64,000 nt of DNA from Monoplex corrugatus (GCA_030674185.1 JAPXFY010000015.1:18786989-18850988), one strand, 5' to 3'. Positions 24,401 to 36,004 are shown, counted from the first letter of the stretch. The notes: generated from the letters alone by a model not told the origin. Program-made: numbers and translations.

Positions 24401-27400
24401 CAGATAAAGTCCATACCACACAATAAATGTCCATACCAACAGATAAAGTCCATACCACACAAAAATGTCCTTACCACACAATAAATGTCCACCACACACA
24501 GAAATGTCCATACCACACAGATAAACGTCCATACCACACAGATAAAGTCCATACCACACAATAAATGTCCAACCACACAATAAATGTCCATACCACACAT
24601 AAATGTCCACACCAATAAATGTCCATACCACACAGATAATGTCATACCAACAGATAAATCATACCACACAATAAACGTCCATACCACACAGATAAATGTC
24701 CACACACAATAAAGTCCATACCACACAGATAAATGTCCATCCACACAGATAAATGTCCATACCACACAGATAATGTCCATCCACACAGATAAATGTCCAT
24801 ACCACACAGAAAATGTCCATACACACAATAAAGATACCACACACATAAATGTCCATACACACAGATAAATGTCCATACCACACAGATAATGTCCATACCA
24901 CACAGATAAATGTCCATACCACACAGATAAATGTCCATACCACACAGATAAGTCCAACCACACAATAAATGTCCATACCACACAAAATGTCATACCACAC
25001 AGATAAATATCCACACACAATAAGTCCATACCACACAGTATGTCATACCACACAGATAAATGACCATACACAAAAATGTCCATACCACACAGATAATGTC
25101 CATACCACACAGATAAAGTCCATACCACACAGATAAATCTACACCCACACAAAATGTCCCCACACAGATGAATGTCCTACCACACAAAAAGATTCCACAC
25201 AGATAATGTCCTACCACACAGATAAATGTCCATACACACAATAAATGTCCTACCACACACATAAATGTCCTTACCACACAGATAATGTCCATACCACACA
25301 CATAAATGTCCAACACGAAATACCATACACACAGATAATGTCCATACCACACAATAAATGTACATACACACAGTAATGATAACACATAAACATCCACACA
25401 AGTAAATGTCCACCACATGTAATCAATACCAACCAAAGTGTCCATACAACAAGTATTCAACAAAATTCAACAACAGATATAAATGTCCATACCCACAAAA
25501 ATCCATACCACACACAAAATGTCCATACCACACAATAAATGTCCATCCACAAACAATAAATGTCCATCACACACATAAAGTCCATACCACACATATAACA
25601 TGTCATAACCCAACACTAAATGTCCAACCATACACATAAAATTCCATCCACACAGATAAATGTCCATACCACACAAGATATGTCCATACCTACACAGATA
25701 ATTCCATACCACACAGATAAATGTCCATACCACACAGATAATGTCCACAACACACTAAAATGTCCATACCACACATAAATGTCCATACCACCACATAAAT
25801 AATCCCATTACCACACAATAAAGTCCATACACACAAAATGATCAACCACACAGATAATGTCCAACACCACACACATAAATGTCCTACCACACAGATAAAT
25901 GTCCAACACACAGATAAATGTCCAAACCAACACATAAATGTCCTTACCACACAGAAAATGTCCATACCACACACATAAATGTCCATACCACACACACAAT
26001 AAATTCCACATACCACACAGAAAATCCATACCACACAGATAACGTCCACATACCACACACATAAATGTCCATACCACACACGATAAATGTCCATACCACA
26101 CAGATAAATGTCCCAAATTTCCATACACAAAAATGTCCATACCACACAATAAATGTCCATACCACACATAAATGTCCAACCACACAAGCATACAAAAAGT
26201 CCATACCACAACAGATCATAAAGTTCCATACACACAGATAAATGTCCATACCACACAGATAAATATCCATAACCACACAGATAAATGTCCAATACCACAC
26301 AGTATCAAATGATCCATACCACACAGATAATGTCCATACCACACAGATAAATGTCCATTAACCAACACATAAATGTCCTACCACCAACACACATAATAAA
26401 TGTCCATACCACACAAAAATGTCCATACCACACAATAAATGTCCTACCACACAATAAATGTCCATACCACACAGATAAAATGTCCTACCACACAGATGAA
26501 TGTCCATACCACACAAAATGTCCTACCACACATGATAAAGTCCATAACCACACAGATAAATGTCCATACCACACAGATAAATGTCCTTACCACACAGATG
26601 AATGTCCATATTCACACAGATAAATGTCCATTTAAATGTCCTTACCACACAGATAAATGTCCTTATCACACAGATAAATGTCCATACCACACAGATAAAT
26701 GTCCTTACCACACAGATGAAATGTCCATATCACACAGATAAATGTCCACACAGATAAATGTCCATACCACACAGATAAATGTCCTTATCACACAGATAAA
26801 TGTCCATACCACACAGATAAATGTCCTTACCACACAGATGAAATGTCCATATCACACAGATAAATGTCCACACAGATAAATGTCCATACCACACAGATAA
26901 ATGTCCACACAGATAAATGTCCATACCACACAGATAAATGTCCACACAGATAAATGTCCATATCACACAGATAAATGTCCACACAGATAAATGTCCATAC
27001 CACACAGATAAATGTCCACACAGATAAATGTCCACATCACACAGATAAATGTCCACACAGATAAATGTCCATATCACACAGATAAATGTCCACACAGATA
27101 AATTTCCATACCACACAGATATATGCCACACAGATAAATGTCCACACCACACAGATAAATGTCCACACCACACAGATATATGCCACACAGATAAATGTCC
27201 ATACCACACAGATAAATGTCCATACCACACAGATAAATGACCACACCACACAGATAAATGTCCATACCACACAGATAAATGACCACACCACACAGATAAA
27301 TGTCCACACCACACAGATAAATGTCCATACCACACAGATAAACGACCACACCACACAGATAAATGTCCACACCACACAGATAAATGTCCATACCACACAG

Positions 27401-27412
27401 ATAAATGACCAC
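21479..27412 (-). repeat. 21-bp satellite array, about 5.9 kb
   Basis: The unit is ATAAATGTCCATACCACACAG on the plus strand with 21-bp period, roughly 280 units. On the minus strand the unit is GGTATGGACATTTATCTGTG plus T. This equals the 21 bp at the end of the 67-bp minisatellite unit with CCC changed to TTT. The middle, about 22.7-26.5 kb, is full of one-base losses, while 26.6-27.4 kb is clean and has higher-order structure. Five of six frames of the unit are stop-free, so open frames of 60 to 330 codons appear on both strands; none should be taken as genes. Confidence 0.97.
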
Positions 27413-27414
27413 AC

Positions 27415-28850
27415 CCGCCCCTTTTCAGTTTATTACTACATGAATATGTTCAGAACCAAATTATTGCCAGTACATTTCTCTTTCCCTTTTCAATTTACCA
27501 ATACCCAAATATCTGTTTATTGCCAATACATTATTTCATTTCCCCTTTTCAGTTTACTAATAGGCCTACATGATTATCTGTTTGTTGCCATTTTATTAAT
27601 ACATGATTATCTGTTTGTTGCCAGTATATCATTTCCCTTCCCCTTTTCAGTTTATTAACACATGAATATATGTTTATTGACAAATACATTCCCCTTCTTC
27701 TTTTCAGCTTACTAATACATGAATATCTGTTTATTGCCAATACATTATTTCCCTTCTTTTCAGCTAACTAATACATGAATATCTGTTTATTGCCAATACA
27801 TAATTTCCCTTCTTCTTTTCAGTTTGCTAATACACGAATATCTGTTTACTGCCAATACATCCCCCCCCCCCCTTTTTTTTGTTCCCAATTTATTAATACA
27901 TGAATATGTTCAGATCCAAAACATTATTTTCCGCCCTTTTCTGTTTATTGCCAATACATTTCTCTTCCCTTTTTCAGTTTACCAATACACAAACATTTGT
28001 TTATTGCCAATACATTATTTCACTTCCCCTTTTCAGCTTATTAATACATGAACATCTGTTTATTGCCAATACATTATTTCCCCTCCCTTTTCAATTTATT
28101 ATAGCCTACCTGATTAGATCTATCTGTTTATTGCCAATGCATTATTTCCCTTCTTCTTTTCTGTTAACTTATACACGAACATCTGTTTATTGCCATAACA
28201 TTATTTCCCTTCCCTTTTTCAGTTTACCAATACATGAATATGTGTTTATTGCCAATATATATCATTTCCCTTTTCAGTTTATTGCCAATACATTATTTTC
28301 CTTCCCCTTTGCAGTTTGTTTATACATGAATATCTGTTTATTGCCAATACATTATTTCCCTTCTTCTTTTCAGTTAACTAATACATGAATATCTGTTTAT
28401 TGCCAATACATTATTTCCCTTCTTCTTTTCAGTTAACTAATACATGAATATCTGTTTATTGCCAATACATTATTTCCCTTCCCTTTTTCAGTTTCCTGAT
28501 ACATGAACATCTGTTTATTGCCAATGCATTTCCCTTCCCCTTTCCAGTTAATACATGAACATCTGTTTATTGCCAATGCATTATTTCCCTTCCCCTTTCC
28601 AGTTAATACATGAACATCTGTTTATTGCCAATGCATTTCCCTTCCCCTTTTCAGTTAACTAATACATGAACATCTGTTCATTGCCAATACATCATTTTCC
28701 TTCCCCTTTTCAGTTAACTAATACATGAACATCTGTTTATTGCCAATGCATTTCCCTTTTCAGTTTACAAATACATAAACATCTGTTTATTGCCAATACA
28801 TTTCCAGTCCCCTTTTCAGTGTACTAATACATGAACATTGGCAATAAACA
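27415..28850 (+). repeat. About 59-bp tandem array
   Basis: Each unit carries a pyrimidine tract ending TTTTCAG, then TTAACTAATACATGAATATC, then TGTTTATTGCCAATACATTA. Successive TTTTCAG positions near 28371 and 28430 give 59 bp; other units vary by deletion. About 24 units. A C12 run lies at 27861-27872. Confidence 0.93.
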
Positions 28851-28852
28851 GA

Positions 28853-29017
28853 TAATCAGGTAGGCTATAATAAATTGAAAAGGGGAGGGGAAATAATGTA
28901 TTGGCAATAAACATGTTCATGTATTAGTAAGCTGAAAGGGGAAGTGAAATAATGTATTGGCAATAAACAAATGTTTTGTGTATTGGTAAACTGAAAAAGG
29001 GAAGAGAAATGTATTGA
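28853..29017 (-). repeat. Inverted copy of part of the 59-bp array
   Basis: This segment is the reverse complement of about 27945-28116, including private details such as the TATAGCCTACCTGATTA junction (here TAATCAGGTAGGCTATA) and CACTTCCCC (here GGGGAAGTG). It is therefore an inverted duplication and not merely units in reverse order. Confidence 0.85.
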
Positions 29018-29488
29018 TATTGTTCACTAATGTTAACAATAAAAAAAATCTCTTCGTATATGAATGCATGTGAGGGCATCATGTCCTTTTTGATTTGATC
29101 ATAACATTTGTAACCTTACAAGCGAAATACTAGTAGCTTAAGTACAAAGTTACAGTTGTACTGCAAGTTTAATTAAATATTAATTTTTCTTTTCAAACGA
29201 TTTCACACACACACACACCTGAGAGAAGTTGAGGTCTCTACCACCTCACCACCCTACGACCTTAGAGTCGTGATGGTTGTGGGGCATTTTCTTATGCACC
29301 GATCTGTTATTTTCAATGATTTGTGTTCGTCACTGTTATTGTATTGGTGGTCGTCTTTTATACACGCGCGTGCGCGCACGCATTCAAATGATATTCACTT
29401 TTTCGTATTCATAATTACATATCTTAATTCTAAGTTGTTGCTTCTTTGTTTGTTTGTTTGTTTTTAATTTTGTAAAATTCTTTTGCAG
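29018..29488. other. Unassigned sequence, possible intron
   Basis: A short AC tract at 29206-29218, a CG-rich ACACGCGCGTGCGCGCACGC segment at about 29362-29380, and T-rich sequence leading to the acceptor-like TTCTTTTGCAG at 29478-29488. Confidence 0.35.
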
Positions 29489-29539
29489 TATCCCAATTCC
29501 TGTTAACGTACGTGGATTTGCAACGGCAGGGAGGCTTAG
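29489..29539 (+). CDS. Possible 51-bp internal exon
   Basis: TTCTTTTGCAG before and CTTAG then GTAAGT after are strong 3' and 5' splice consensus sites. Two of the three frames are open across the 51 bp (for example SQFLLTYVDLQRQGGL). No homology is recognised. If it is real, the flanking 59-bp and 38-bp arrays are intronic and lie in sense orientation. Confidence 0.3.
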
Positions 29540-29699
29540 GTAAGTTGGTCAACGTTCTGATATCTCTATTGTCAGAAAATAAAGTTTACATTTCATTATT
29601 TGTAATCTCCCTTGAAACAAAAGGGAGGCAATTTCAAAGCCACCAGAGTAAGTGTTCGAAGGGTAGGTAAGGCATTCTAGGATAACAAGTTGGCTCCTA

Positions 29700-30945
29700 A
29701 AAGTGTTTTCCATGTATTTTCAGATGCGACAAGATACGTGCGTTTTCCTTGTACTTTCAGATGTGCCAAGGTTGGGTGCATTTTCCCCCTGTCTTTTTAG
29801 ATGCATCAAAGCATAATTGTATTTTTCTTGTATTATCAGATTAGATTATTTTCCTTGTATTTCAAGATGCGTCAAACTACGTGGTAACGTTATTTTGCTT
29901 GTACTTTCAAATGCGTCAAAGTTGGATGTCTTTTCCTTGTATTTTCAGACGCGCCAAGGTTAAGTGTTTTATTTTGTCTTTTCAAATGAGTCAAGGCTGT
30001 GTACTTTCCTTTTATTTTCAAATTCGTCGAGGTTACGTGTGTTCTCCTTACACTTTCAAATGCGTCATGTTATTCTCCTTGTATTTTCAGATGCGTCAAG
30101 CTTTCGGTTATTCTCCTTGAACTTTCAGATGCGTCAAGGTTATAGTTATTCGCCTTGTACTTTCAGATGCGTCAAGGTTATGGTTATTCTCCTTGTACTT
30201 CCAGATACGTTAAGGTTATATGTGTTTTCCTTGTACTTTCAGATGCACTAGGGTTATGGTTATTCTCCTTGTACTTCCAGATGCGTCAAGGTTATATGCG
30301 TTTTCCTTGTACTTTCAGATACACTAGGGTTATGGCTATTCTCCTTGTACCTTCAGATGCGTTAGGGTTATGGTTATTCTCCTTGTACTTTCAGATGCGT
30401 CAAGGTTAGATTGTTTTCCTTGTACCTTCAGATGCACTAGGGTTATGGTTATTCTCCTTGTATTTCCAGACACGTCAAGGTTATAGTTATTCTCCTTGTA
30501 CTTCCAGATACGTCAAGGTTATAGTTATTCTCCTTGTACTTCCAGATACGTCAAGGTTATAGTTATTCTCCTTGTACTTTCAGATGCGTCAAGGTTGTAG
30601 TTATTCTCCTTGTACTTTCAGATACGTCAAGGTTATAGTTATTCTCCTTGTACTTTCAGATACGTCAAGGTTATAGTTATTCTCCTTGTACTTTCAGATA
30701 CGTCAAGGTTATGATTATTCTCCTTGTACTTCCAGATACGTTAAGGTTATATGTTTTTTCCTTGTACTTTCAGATGCACTAGGGTTGTGGTTATTCTCCT
30801 TGTACTTTCAGATGCGTCAAGGTTAGATTGTTTTCCTTGTGCCTCCAGATGCACTAGGGTTATGGTTATTCTCCTTGTTCTTTCAGATACGTCAAGGTTA
30901 GATGTGTTTCCCTTGTACCTTCAGATGCGTTAGGGTTATGCCCAC
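29700..30945 (+). repeat. 38-bp tandem array
   Basis: Unit TCTCCTTGTACTTTCAGATA followed by CGTCAAGGTTATAGTTAT. Starts at 30491 and 30529 give 38 bp. About 33 units; those before 29950 are more diverged. Because 38 is not a multiple of three, the open frames across it cycle through different peptides, and no gene is supported. Confidence 0.95.
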
Positions 30946-31004
30946 AACATAAAGATTGGTCTGTTTGCTGCACTTCTTAATGGTCGAGTTCAAGCACCAA
31001 TGGG

Positions 31005-31135
31005 TATTTCCGCCTGGTTTCTAATTTCCCTGATCAACACGAGTGCAGATCTGCCCAGGCAACCTTTGTGTATACGTACAATAACAACTACACACGTTAA
31101 ATGTTCTAACAGTCATGTTAGTGGATCGCTTAAGG
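31005..31135 (+). repeat. SINE H body fragment
   Basis: CCGCCTGGTTTCTAATTTCC, CTGATCAACACGAGTGCAGA, TGTGTATACGTACA and ACACGTTAAATGTTCTAACA match the body of the tRNA-derived SINE whose head is seen at 61495-61700. The head is missing here. Confidence 0.55.
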
Positions 31136-31139
31136 AAGC

Positions 31140-31985
31140 ATGAAAATACCAAGCATTGCACAGACTGCAAACAGACCAACGTCCACACTGTTTATCCCTG
31201 GTTTAACACAGACTGTAAACAGACCAACGTCCACACTGTTTACCCCTAGTTTAACACAGACTGTAAACAGAGCAACGTCCACACTGTTTACCCCTAGTTT
31301 AACACAGACTGTAAACAGACCAACGTCCACACTGTTTATCCCTGGTTTAACACAGAATGCAAACAGAGCAACGTCCACACTGTTTACCCCTAGTTTAGCA
31401 CAGACTGTAAACAGACCAACGTTCACACTGTTTACCCCTGGTTTAACACAGAATGCAAACAGAGCAACGTCCACACTGTTTATCCCTGGTTTAACACAGA
31501 ATGCAAACAGAGCAACGTCCACACTGTTTACCCCTAGTTTAGCACAGACTGTAAACAGACCAACGTCCACACTGTTTACCCCTAGTTTAACACAGACTGT
31601 AAACAGACCAACGTCCACATTGTTTACCCCTAGTTTAACACAGACTGTAAACAGACCAACGTCCACACTGTTTACCCCTAGTTTAACACAGACTGTAAAC
31701 AGACCAACGTCCACACTGTTTACCCCTAGTTTAACACAGACTGTAAACAGAGCAACGTCCACACTGTTTACCCCTAGTTTAACACAGACTGTAAACAGAG
31801 CAACGTCTACACTGTTTACCCCTAGTTTAACACACACTGCAAACAGAGCAACGTCTACACTGTTTACCCCTACACACTGCAAACAGAGCAACGTCCACAC
31901 TGTTTTCCCCCAGTCTAACACAGACTACAAACAGAGCAACGTCCACACTGTTTGCCCCTAGTTTCACTACAACAGACTGCAACCA
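31140..31985 (+). repeat. 48-bp tandem array
   Basis: Unit AGTTTAACACAGACTGTAAA, then CAGACCAACGTCCACACTGT, then TTACCCCT: 48 bp, about 17 units with few changes; one unit near 31870 is 12 bp shorter. Both strands stay open for more than 260 codons because the unit is 16 codons long and free of stops (plus strand SLTQTVNRATSTLFTP). A repeat protein cannot be excluded, but nothing supports a gene. Confidence 0.93.
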
Positions 31986-32039
31986 GATCAACTCAATTCA
32001 CCATATATCAGTGCAGAAGAAAAAACATCTTCTTACGTA

Positions 32040-32215
32040 GGCTAGAGCTCATACAAGCACTCCCTATGTAAGTATATAAATCCATACAAACCTAGGCATC
32101 CAGCAGAGACAGCGGGATTTTGTGTGTATGAACATTCTTTATCCTGCCTGAAGCAGTGATACTCCGTCTTTGGGGAGCTCAGGAGAGAACTTATAAGAAA
32201 TACAAGTGAATGATA
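32040..32215. repeat. Dispersed repeat F, copy 1
   Basis: GCTAGAGCTC, ATAAATCCATACAAACCTA, ATTCTTTATCCTGC and CTTTGGGGAGCTCAGGAGAG match 39255-39412 in order. Confidence 0.6.
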
Positions 32216-32291
32216 TGGAAGGCAGAAATCAAAAAGCCCTTGCGAAGTAAAGAGAGCACGAGTCACAGGAGAGAAACCTGTACCTACCTAA

Positions 32292-32942
32292 AAGCAAACA
32301 GGAACCAGATAAACGTGAAAACAGAATCAGAACGCGTAATCAATACAACCAGACAAGACAGACGCAATTTTTCGGCCAACTGGCCTTTATCAAGCGTAAA
32401 TGTAAGATCACAAACGAACAAATAAAAAATATTAAAAAATTTTAAAAAGGAGAAAAAAGACTAAAACTGCCTTGCCGCTTCGTCCAGTGGAGGAGAAAAG
32501 GATTAAAATGAAATTACAATGAGTTTGAGTAATGGTAAGAACAAGCGAGAGTGGAGGCAAATATGACGTCAGCGGGGAAGTGATGAATTCTGCAATTTGA
32601 AAAGTGGTCATGCCATATTAGTATAGTTTTATCCTGAAGAGGGTCCAGGTCTAAAACTATGAAAACTACATCTAAATACATGTATATATATTTGCCTCCC
32701 TTCTTTCCAGTTCTTACCATTACTCACAAACACATGATTTTAGTGCTTTTCTCAAACTGGACGAAGCAGCAGGGAAGACTTGGTCTTTTTCTCCAAATTT
32801 TTTTTATTTGTTGTTTGTTCTTTTGTGATCTTACGTTTATGCTTGACAAAGACTAGTCGGCCAAAAACATTGCATCTAGCCTGTTTTATCTGGTTGTATT
32901 AGATACGCGTTCGGATTCTCTGATTTTCTGGTTCGTTTGCTT
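32292..32942. mobile_element. Fold-back (long inverted repeat) element, copy 1
   Basis: The left arm starts AGCAAACAGGAACCAGATAA and includes AGAATCAGAACGCG, TTTTTCGGCCAACTGGCC and AGATCACAAACGAAC. The right arm is its imperfect inverse (TTGTGATCTTACGTTTATGC, TCGGCCAAAAACATTG, ACGCGTTCGGATTC, CTGGTTCGTTTGCT). Inner segments also pair (GAGTAATGGTAAGAAC with TTCTTACCATTACTC), so nearly the whole 650 bp can form one hairpin. There is no transposase; it resembles a MITE or Foldback-type element. Confidence 0.7.
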
Positions 32943-32944
32943 GA

Positions 32945-33335
32945 ACGCGGGTGGTTGCATTTGTTTTGGAATACCTAAATGCAAAATAGACAAATCCTAT
33001 GGTTCAAAACACAAGGGGACTTCAAATTTCGGCATCTGCAGTACCCCATTGCAGGTTAAAAAAACAGCAAAAACAAAACAAGAAGAACAGAAAAAAAAAG
33101 TTTTACAACCTCACTTTTACAATGACCTTACCAAATACAAAAATGACGATACATATGACTGGACTCGATTTTCTAATTTAAAAATAAAATTATTTCATTA
33201 ATATAACTCCCTGAAGATTCATGCAAATCTGTAGGTTATGATCATTTCTATCTACAAATGCTTGAGGCAGCTAAATGCAAGGCCTATGAAAACTCCTCGA
33301 AGGTCTTGCTCTTTTCTGTTTCTGTTGCTGCTCGT
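32945..33335. other. Unassigned sequence
   Basis: A-rich. The plus frame at 32941-33201 has no recognised motif. A 50-bp segment at about 33285-33340 (CTTGCTCTTTTCTGTTTCTG, TTGCTGCTCGTGTGTATG) is repeated at 33505-33550. Confidence 0.35.
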
Positions 33336-33339
33336 GTGT

Positions 33340-33407
33340 ATGTGAGAGAGAGAGGGAGGAGAGGAGGGAGAGAGAGGGGGGAGGGAGAGAGAGAGGAAGG
33401 GAGGGGA

Positions 33408-33468
<61 letters not shown>

Positions 33469-33541
33469 CAGCGAGAGAGCGTGCATGTAAGGGAGTACGT
33501 AAACTCGTCTAAAGTCTTGCTCTTTTCTGTTTATGTTGCTG

Positions 33542-33609
<68 letters not shown>

Positions 33610-33695
33610 AGATAGACAGAGACAGAGAGAGACAGACAGAGAGAGACACACAGAGAAAGAGACACAGAGACAGAGAGAGAGACAGTGACTGAGTG
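33340..33695. repeat. GA and TG microsatellites
   Basis: (GA)n with GGGAG variants at 33342-33475, a clean (TG)n at 33546-33602, then GACAGA repeats to 33690. Confidence 0.93.
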
Positions 33696-33696
33696 C

Positions 33697-33965
33697 ATGT
33701 GTGTGCCTAAATATTTAAGCAGACTACACGACAGCAGTACCAGTAAGCAAGTTACTCGAAGAATGGTCTAGCCATCTCCTAGCCTTTGGCTCAATAACCT
33801 TGCTCAGAGGCATGATGGCCTATAGAAACATGGAACTATACAGTATGTAGGCCTACATCCACCACGGACAGCAAGCAGACTGTGCAGACTACAACATGAC
33901 GCCTGCACTGTGTGGGACACACAACGTGCATACAGGCATACAAGGTAACGGTACCCAGAATGTTA
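33697..33965 (+). repeat. Direct duplication I, left copy
   Basis: TACTCGAAGAATGGTCTAGC, GGCTCAATAACCTTGCTCAG, ACATCCACCACGGACAGCAA and ACACAACGTGCATACAGGCA recur at 35586-35815. The two copies bracket a repeat A copy that itself contains a LINE. Confidence 0.8.
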
Positions 33966-33974
33966 ACAAATAAA

Positions 33975-34030
33975 TAGATATTGTTATTGTTGTTTACAGC
34001 CCAGCCGACTGCGTACAGCCATACCAGGGC
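33975..34030 (+). repeat. Dispersed repeat A, left end (split by RTE-like LINE)
   Basis: TGTTTACAGCCCAGCCGACT then GCGTACAGCCATACCAGGGC. The expected continuation (GGCTATAACCGTTTCAAAAC) appears only at 35080. Confidence 0.8.
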
Positions 34031-35080
34031 TGTATCATCATCATCAGGTGCCCTGCCGCATGGTGTTGGCGACCATGGACTTCCAACCATCTCTATCTCT
34101 CGTTGCCCCCAGCATCTCCCCCACCCTCCTCATCCCCAGCCACTCTGCAAGTCCATCCAGCATTCTCTCCCTGGGTCTATCTGGTGCTCCCTTTCCCTCC
34201 AACTTTCCCGTTGTGACCAGGTGCTCCAAATCCCCCTTCCTCATAAAATGGCCTATAAATGTTGCTTGTCTTTTCCTAATCTTCCTTATCAGTGATCGAC
34301 TTGTGTCTGCCTCCATCAAGACTGTCTCGTTTGTTTTCTTTGCTGTCCATGGAACTCTCAACATTCTTCTGATAAACCACATCTCGGCTGCCTCGATCCT
34401 GCTCTGGCTTTACTTGCTGACTGTCCACGCCTCGCATCAGTACAACAGTATTGGTTCTATATAACATTCAAGGACTCTCTTTCTGATGTTAATTGATAGG
34501 CATTTGTTGGTAAGAATGCATGTCATCTTCTTGAATGCCGTTTTGGCTTGGCCGATTCTGCCAGCTATTTCCGATGTGCATCTGACGTCTGATGAAATGA
34601 CCGTTCCCAGGTATTTGAACTTATTAACCTGTGTCAAGGTTGTGCCATTTGCTGTTATTTTGCAGGAGGGGATTTCATGTTTTTTAATGATCACCATGAC
34701 TTCAGTCTTCCTGCTGTTTAGTTCCAACCCCTTTCCTTTGCTTTCTATTTCTAATATATCCACAAGGTTTTGTAGGTCCCTTTCATTTTCTGCAATTAGC
34801 ACGGTGTCATCTGCGTACCGAATGTTGTTTATCATTTTCCCTCCAACCTTTAATCCAGGGTCTTCTTCTAGGTTTCTCATGATGTTTTCGCTATATAGTG
34901 AAAACAGATCTGGTGACAAAACACAACCCTGTCTGACTCCTTTTTTGATGTTTTGAAAAGAGCTTATATTGTTTTCTATTCTCATTGCAGCTGTTTGTTC
35001 CCAGTACATATTCCTGATTATTCGTAGATCTTTTCCATCAATATTGAGTCTCTCCAGTTGGTTGATCAATTCTTCATGTC
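34031..35080 (-). pseudogene. RTE-like LINE, 5'-truncated, minus strand
   Basis: The minus strand encodes, from the 35-kb end: RNMYWEQTAAMRIENN, KKGVRQGCVLSPDLFSLYSE (RT box B), INNIRYADDTVLIAENERDL (catalytic YADD), GLELNSRKTEVMVI, NKFKYLGTVISSD, and RKRVLECYIEPILLY. After a frame change near 34440 come MWFIRRMLRVPWTAKK, RQATFIGHFMRKGDLEHLV and the end VANTMRQGT (stop near 34044). The 3' end has a short GAT tail. GGCT on both sides may be a 4-bp target duplication. RT box A and the endonuclease are lost by truncation. Confidence 0.87.
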
Positions 35081-35585
35081 GGCTATAACCGTTTCAAAAC
35101 ATACACAATACTTCAACAGGACAAAAATAAAATAAAATAAAGCAAATTAAGTACACATATCAATGCATTCGCGCACGTAATCTGAAGAGATGCCCCGGCG
35201 TTGACTACTCTGTCCAATTTATCGCATAGTGGATTTAAAAAACATACCTGAAGACAAACTGAAACATTAAAAAAAAACTCTAAAACATATATAAGAACCG
35301 GCCTTTATTACCTGAAATTGCTTCCATATATCTCATTTCCCTAAACCAAAAATGCACTTAATACACGCACCCAATTATCAATCCTAAGAGAAAGTATGTA
35401 ACACTTTATCGAACACATACAGGTGATTGGACTAGCCGGCAGAAAACGATAGGAAGAAAGGACAGAAAGCAAAGGAACAAGGCAGAAACAAACAGAGCGA
35501 CAGAAAAGCACAAATTTCTAGCACCTGATTTCCAGAAGGTGGGGATACTATTTATACTGAAAGAGCCCCCGGCATCCCCATGGGG
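35081..35585 (+). repeat. Dispersed repeat A, right part
   Basis: GGCTATAACCGTTTCAAAAC, CACATATCAATGCATTCGCG, TTTATCGCATAGTGGATTTA, AAAATGCACTTAATACACGC and the final CTATTTATACTGAAAGAGCC complete the copy begun at 33975. Confidence 0.8.
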
Positions 35586-35814
35586 TGTGTGTGGGCCTAA
35601 ATTTTTAAGCTTACTCGAAGAATGGTCTCGACTGTCTCCTAGCCTCTGGCTCAATAATCTTGCTCAGAGGCAAGATGGCTAATAGGAACATGGAAATATA
35701 GTCTGTACATCCACCACGGACAAGCAAGCAGACTGTGCAGACTGCAACATAACGCCAGCACAGTTGGGACACACAACGTGCATACAGGCATACAAGGAAA
35801 CGTTATCTAGAATG

Positions 35815-35845
<31 letters not shown>
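35586..35845 (+). repeat. Direct duplication I, right copy, and A-run
   Basis: About 85 percent similar by eye to 33697-33965. It is followed by an A-run of more than 20 at about 35819-35845. Confidence 0.8.
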
Positions 35846-35851
<6 letters not shown>

Positions 35852-36004
35852 CAAATCAATGTCAGTTTATAAATAAAACAAATGAAGTGGTTGTGAAGGA
35901 TTCTCCTTCAGTAAACCAAGAAACATAAAATGGTCAGAAACGTTTGAATGTATCCATCTGATACAGACACTGAATAACAAATGACGCCTATATGATCGAC
36001 TTAG
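35846..36004. other. Unassigned sequence
   Basis: No feature recognised. Confidence 0.3.

Noticed and set aside
21381..27412. Many open frames of 60 to 330 codons on both strands with 7-residue repeats (MDIYLCG, HLSVWYG, INVHTTQ, KCPYHTD)
   Set aside because: They are translations of the 21-bp satellite, whose unit is stop-free in five of six frames. No start context, splice signal or composition supports a protein.
21479..27412. CRISPR-like regular repeats
   Set aside because: Units are contiguous with no unique spacers, and the genome is eukaryotic. It is a satellite array.
29881..30933. Plus-strand frames rich in FSLYFQMRQ
   Set aside because: 38-bp array read in rotating frames; no conserved peptide phase.
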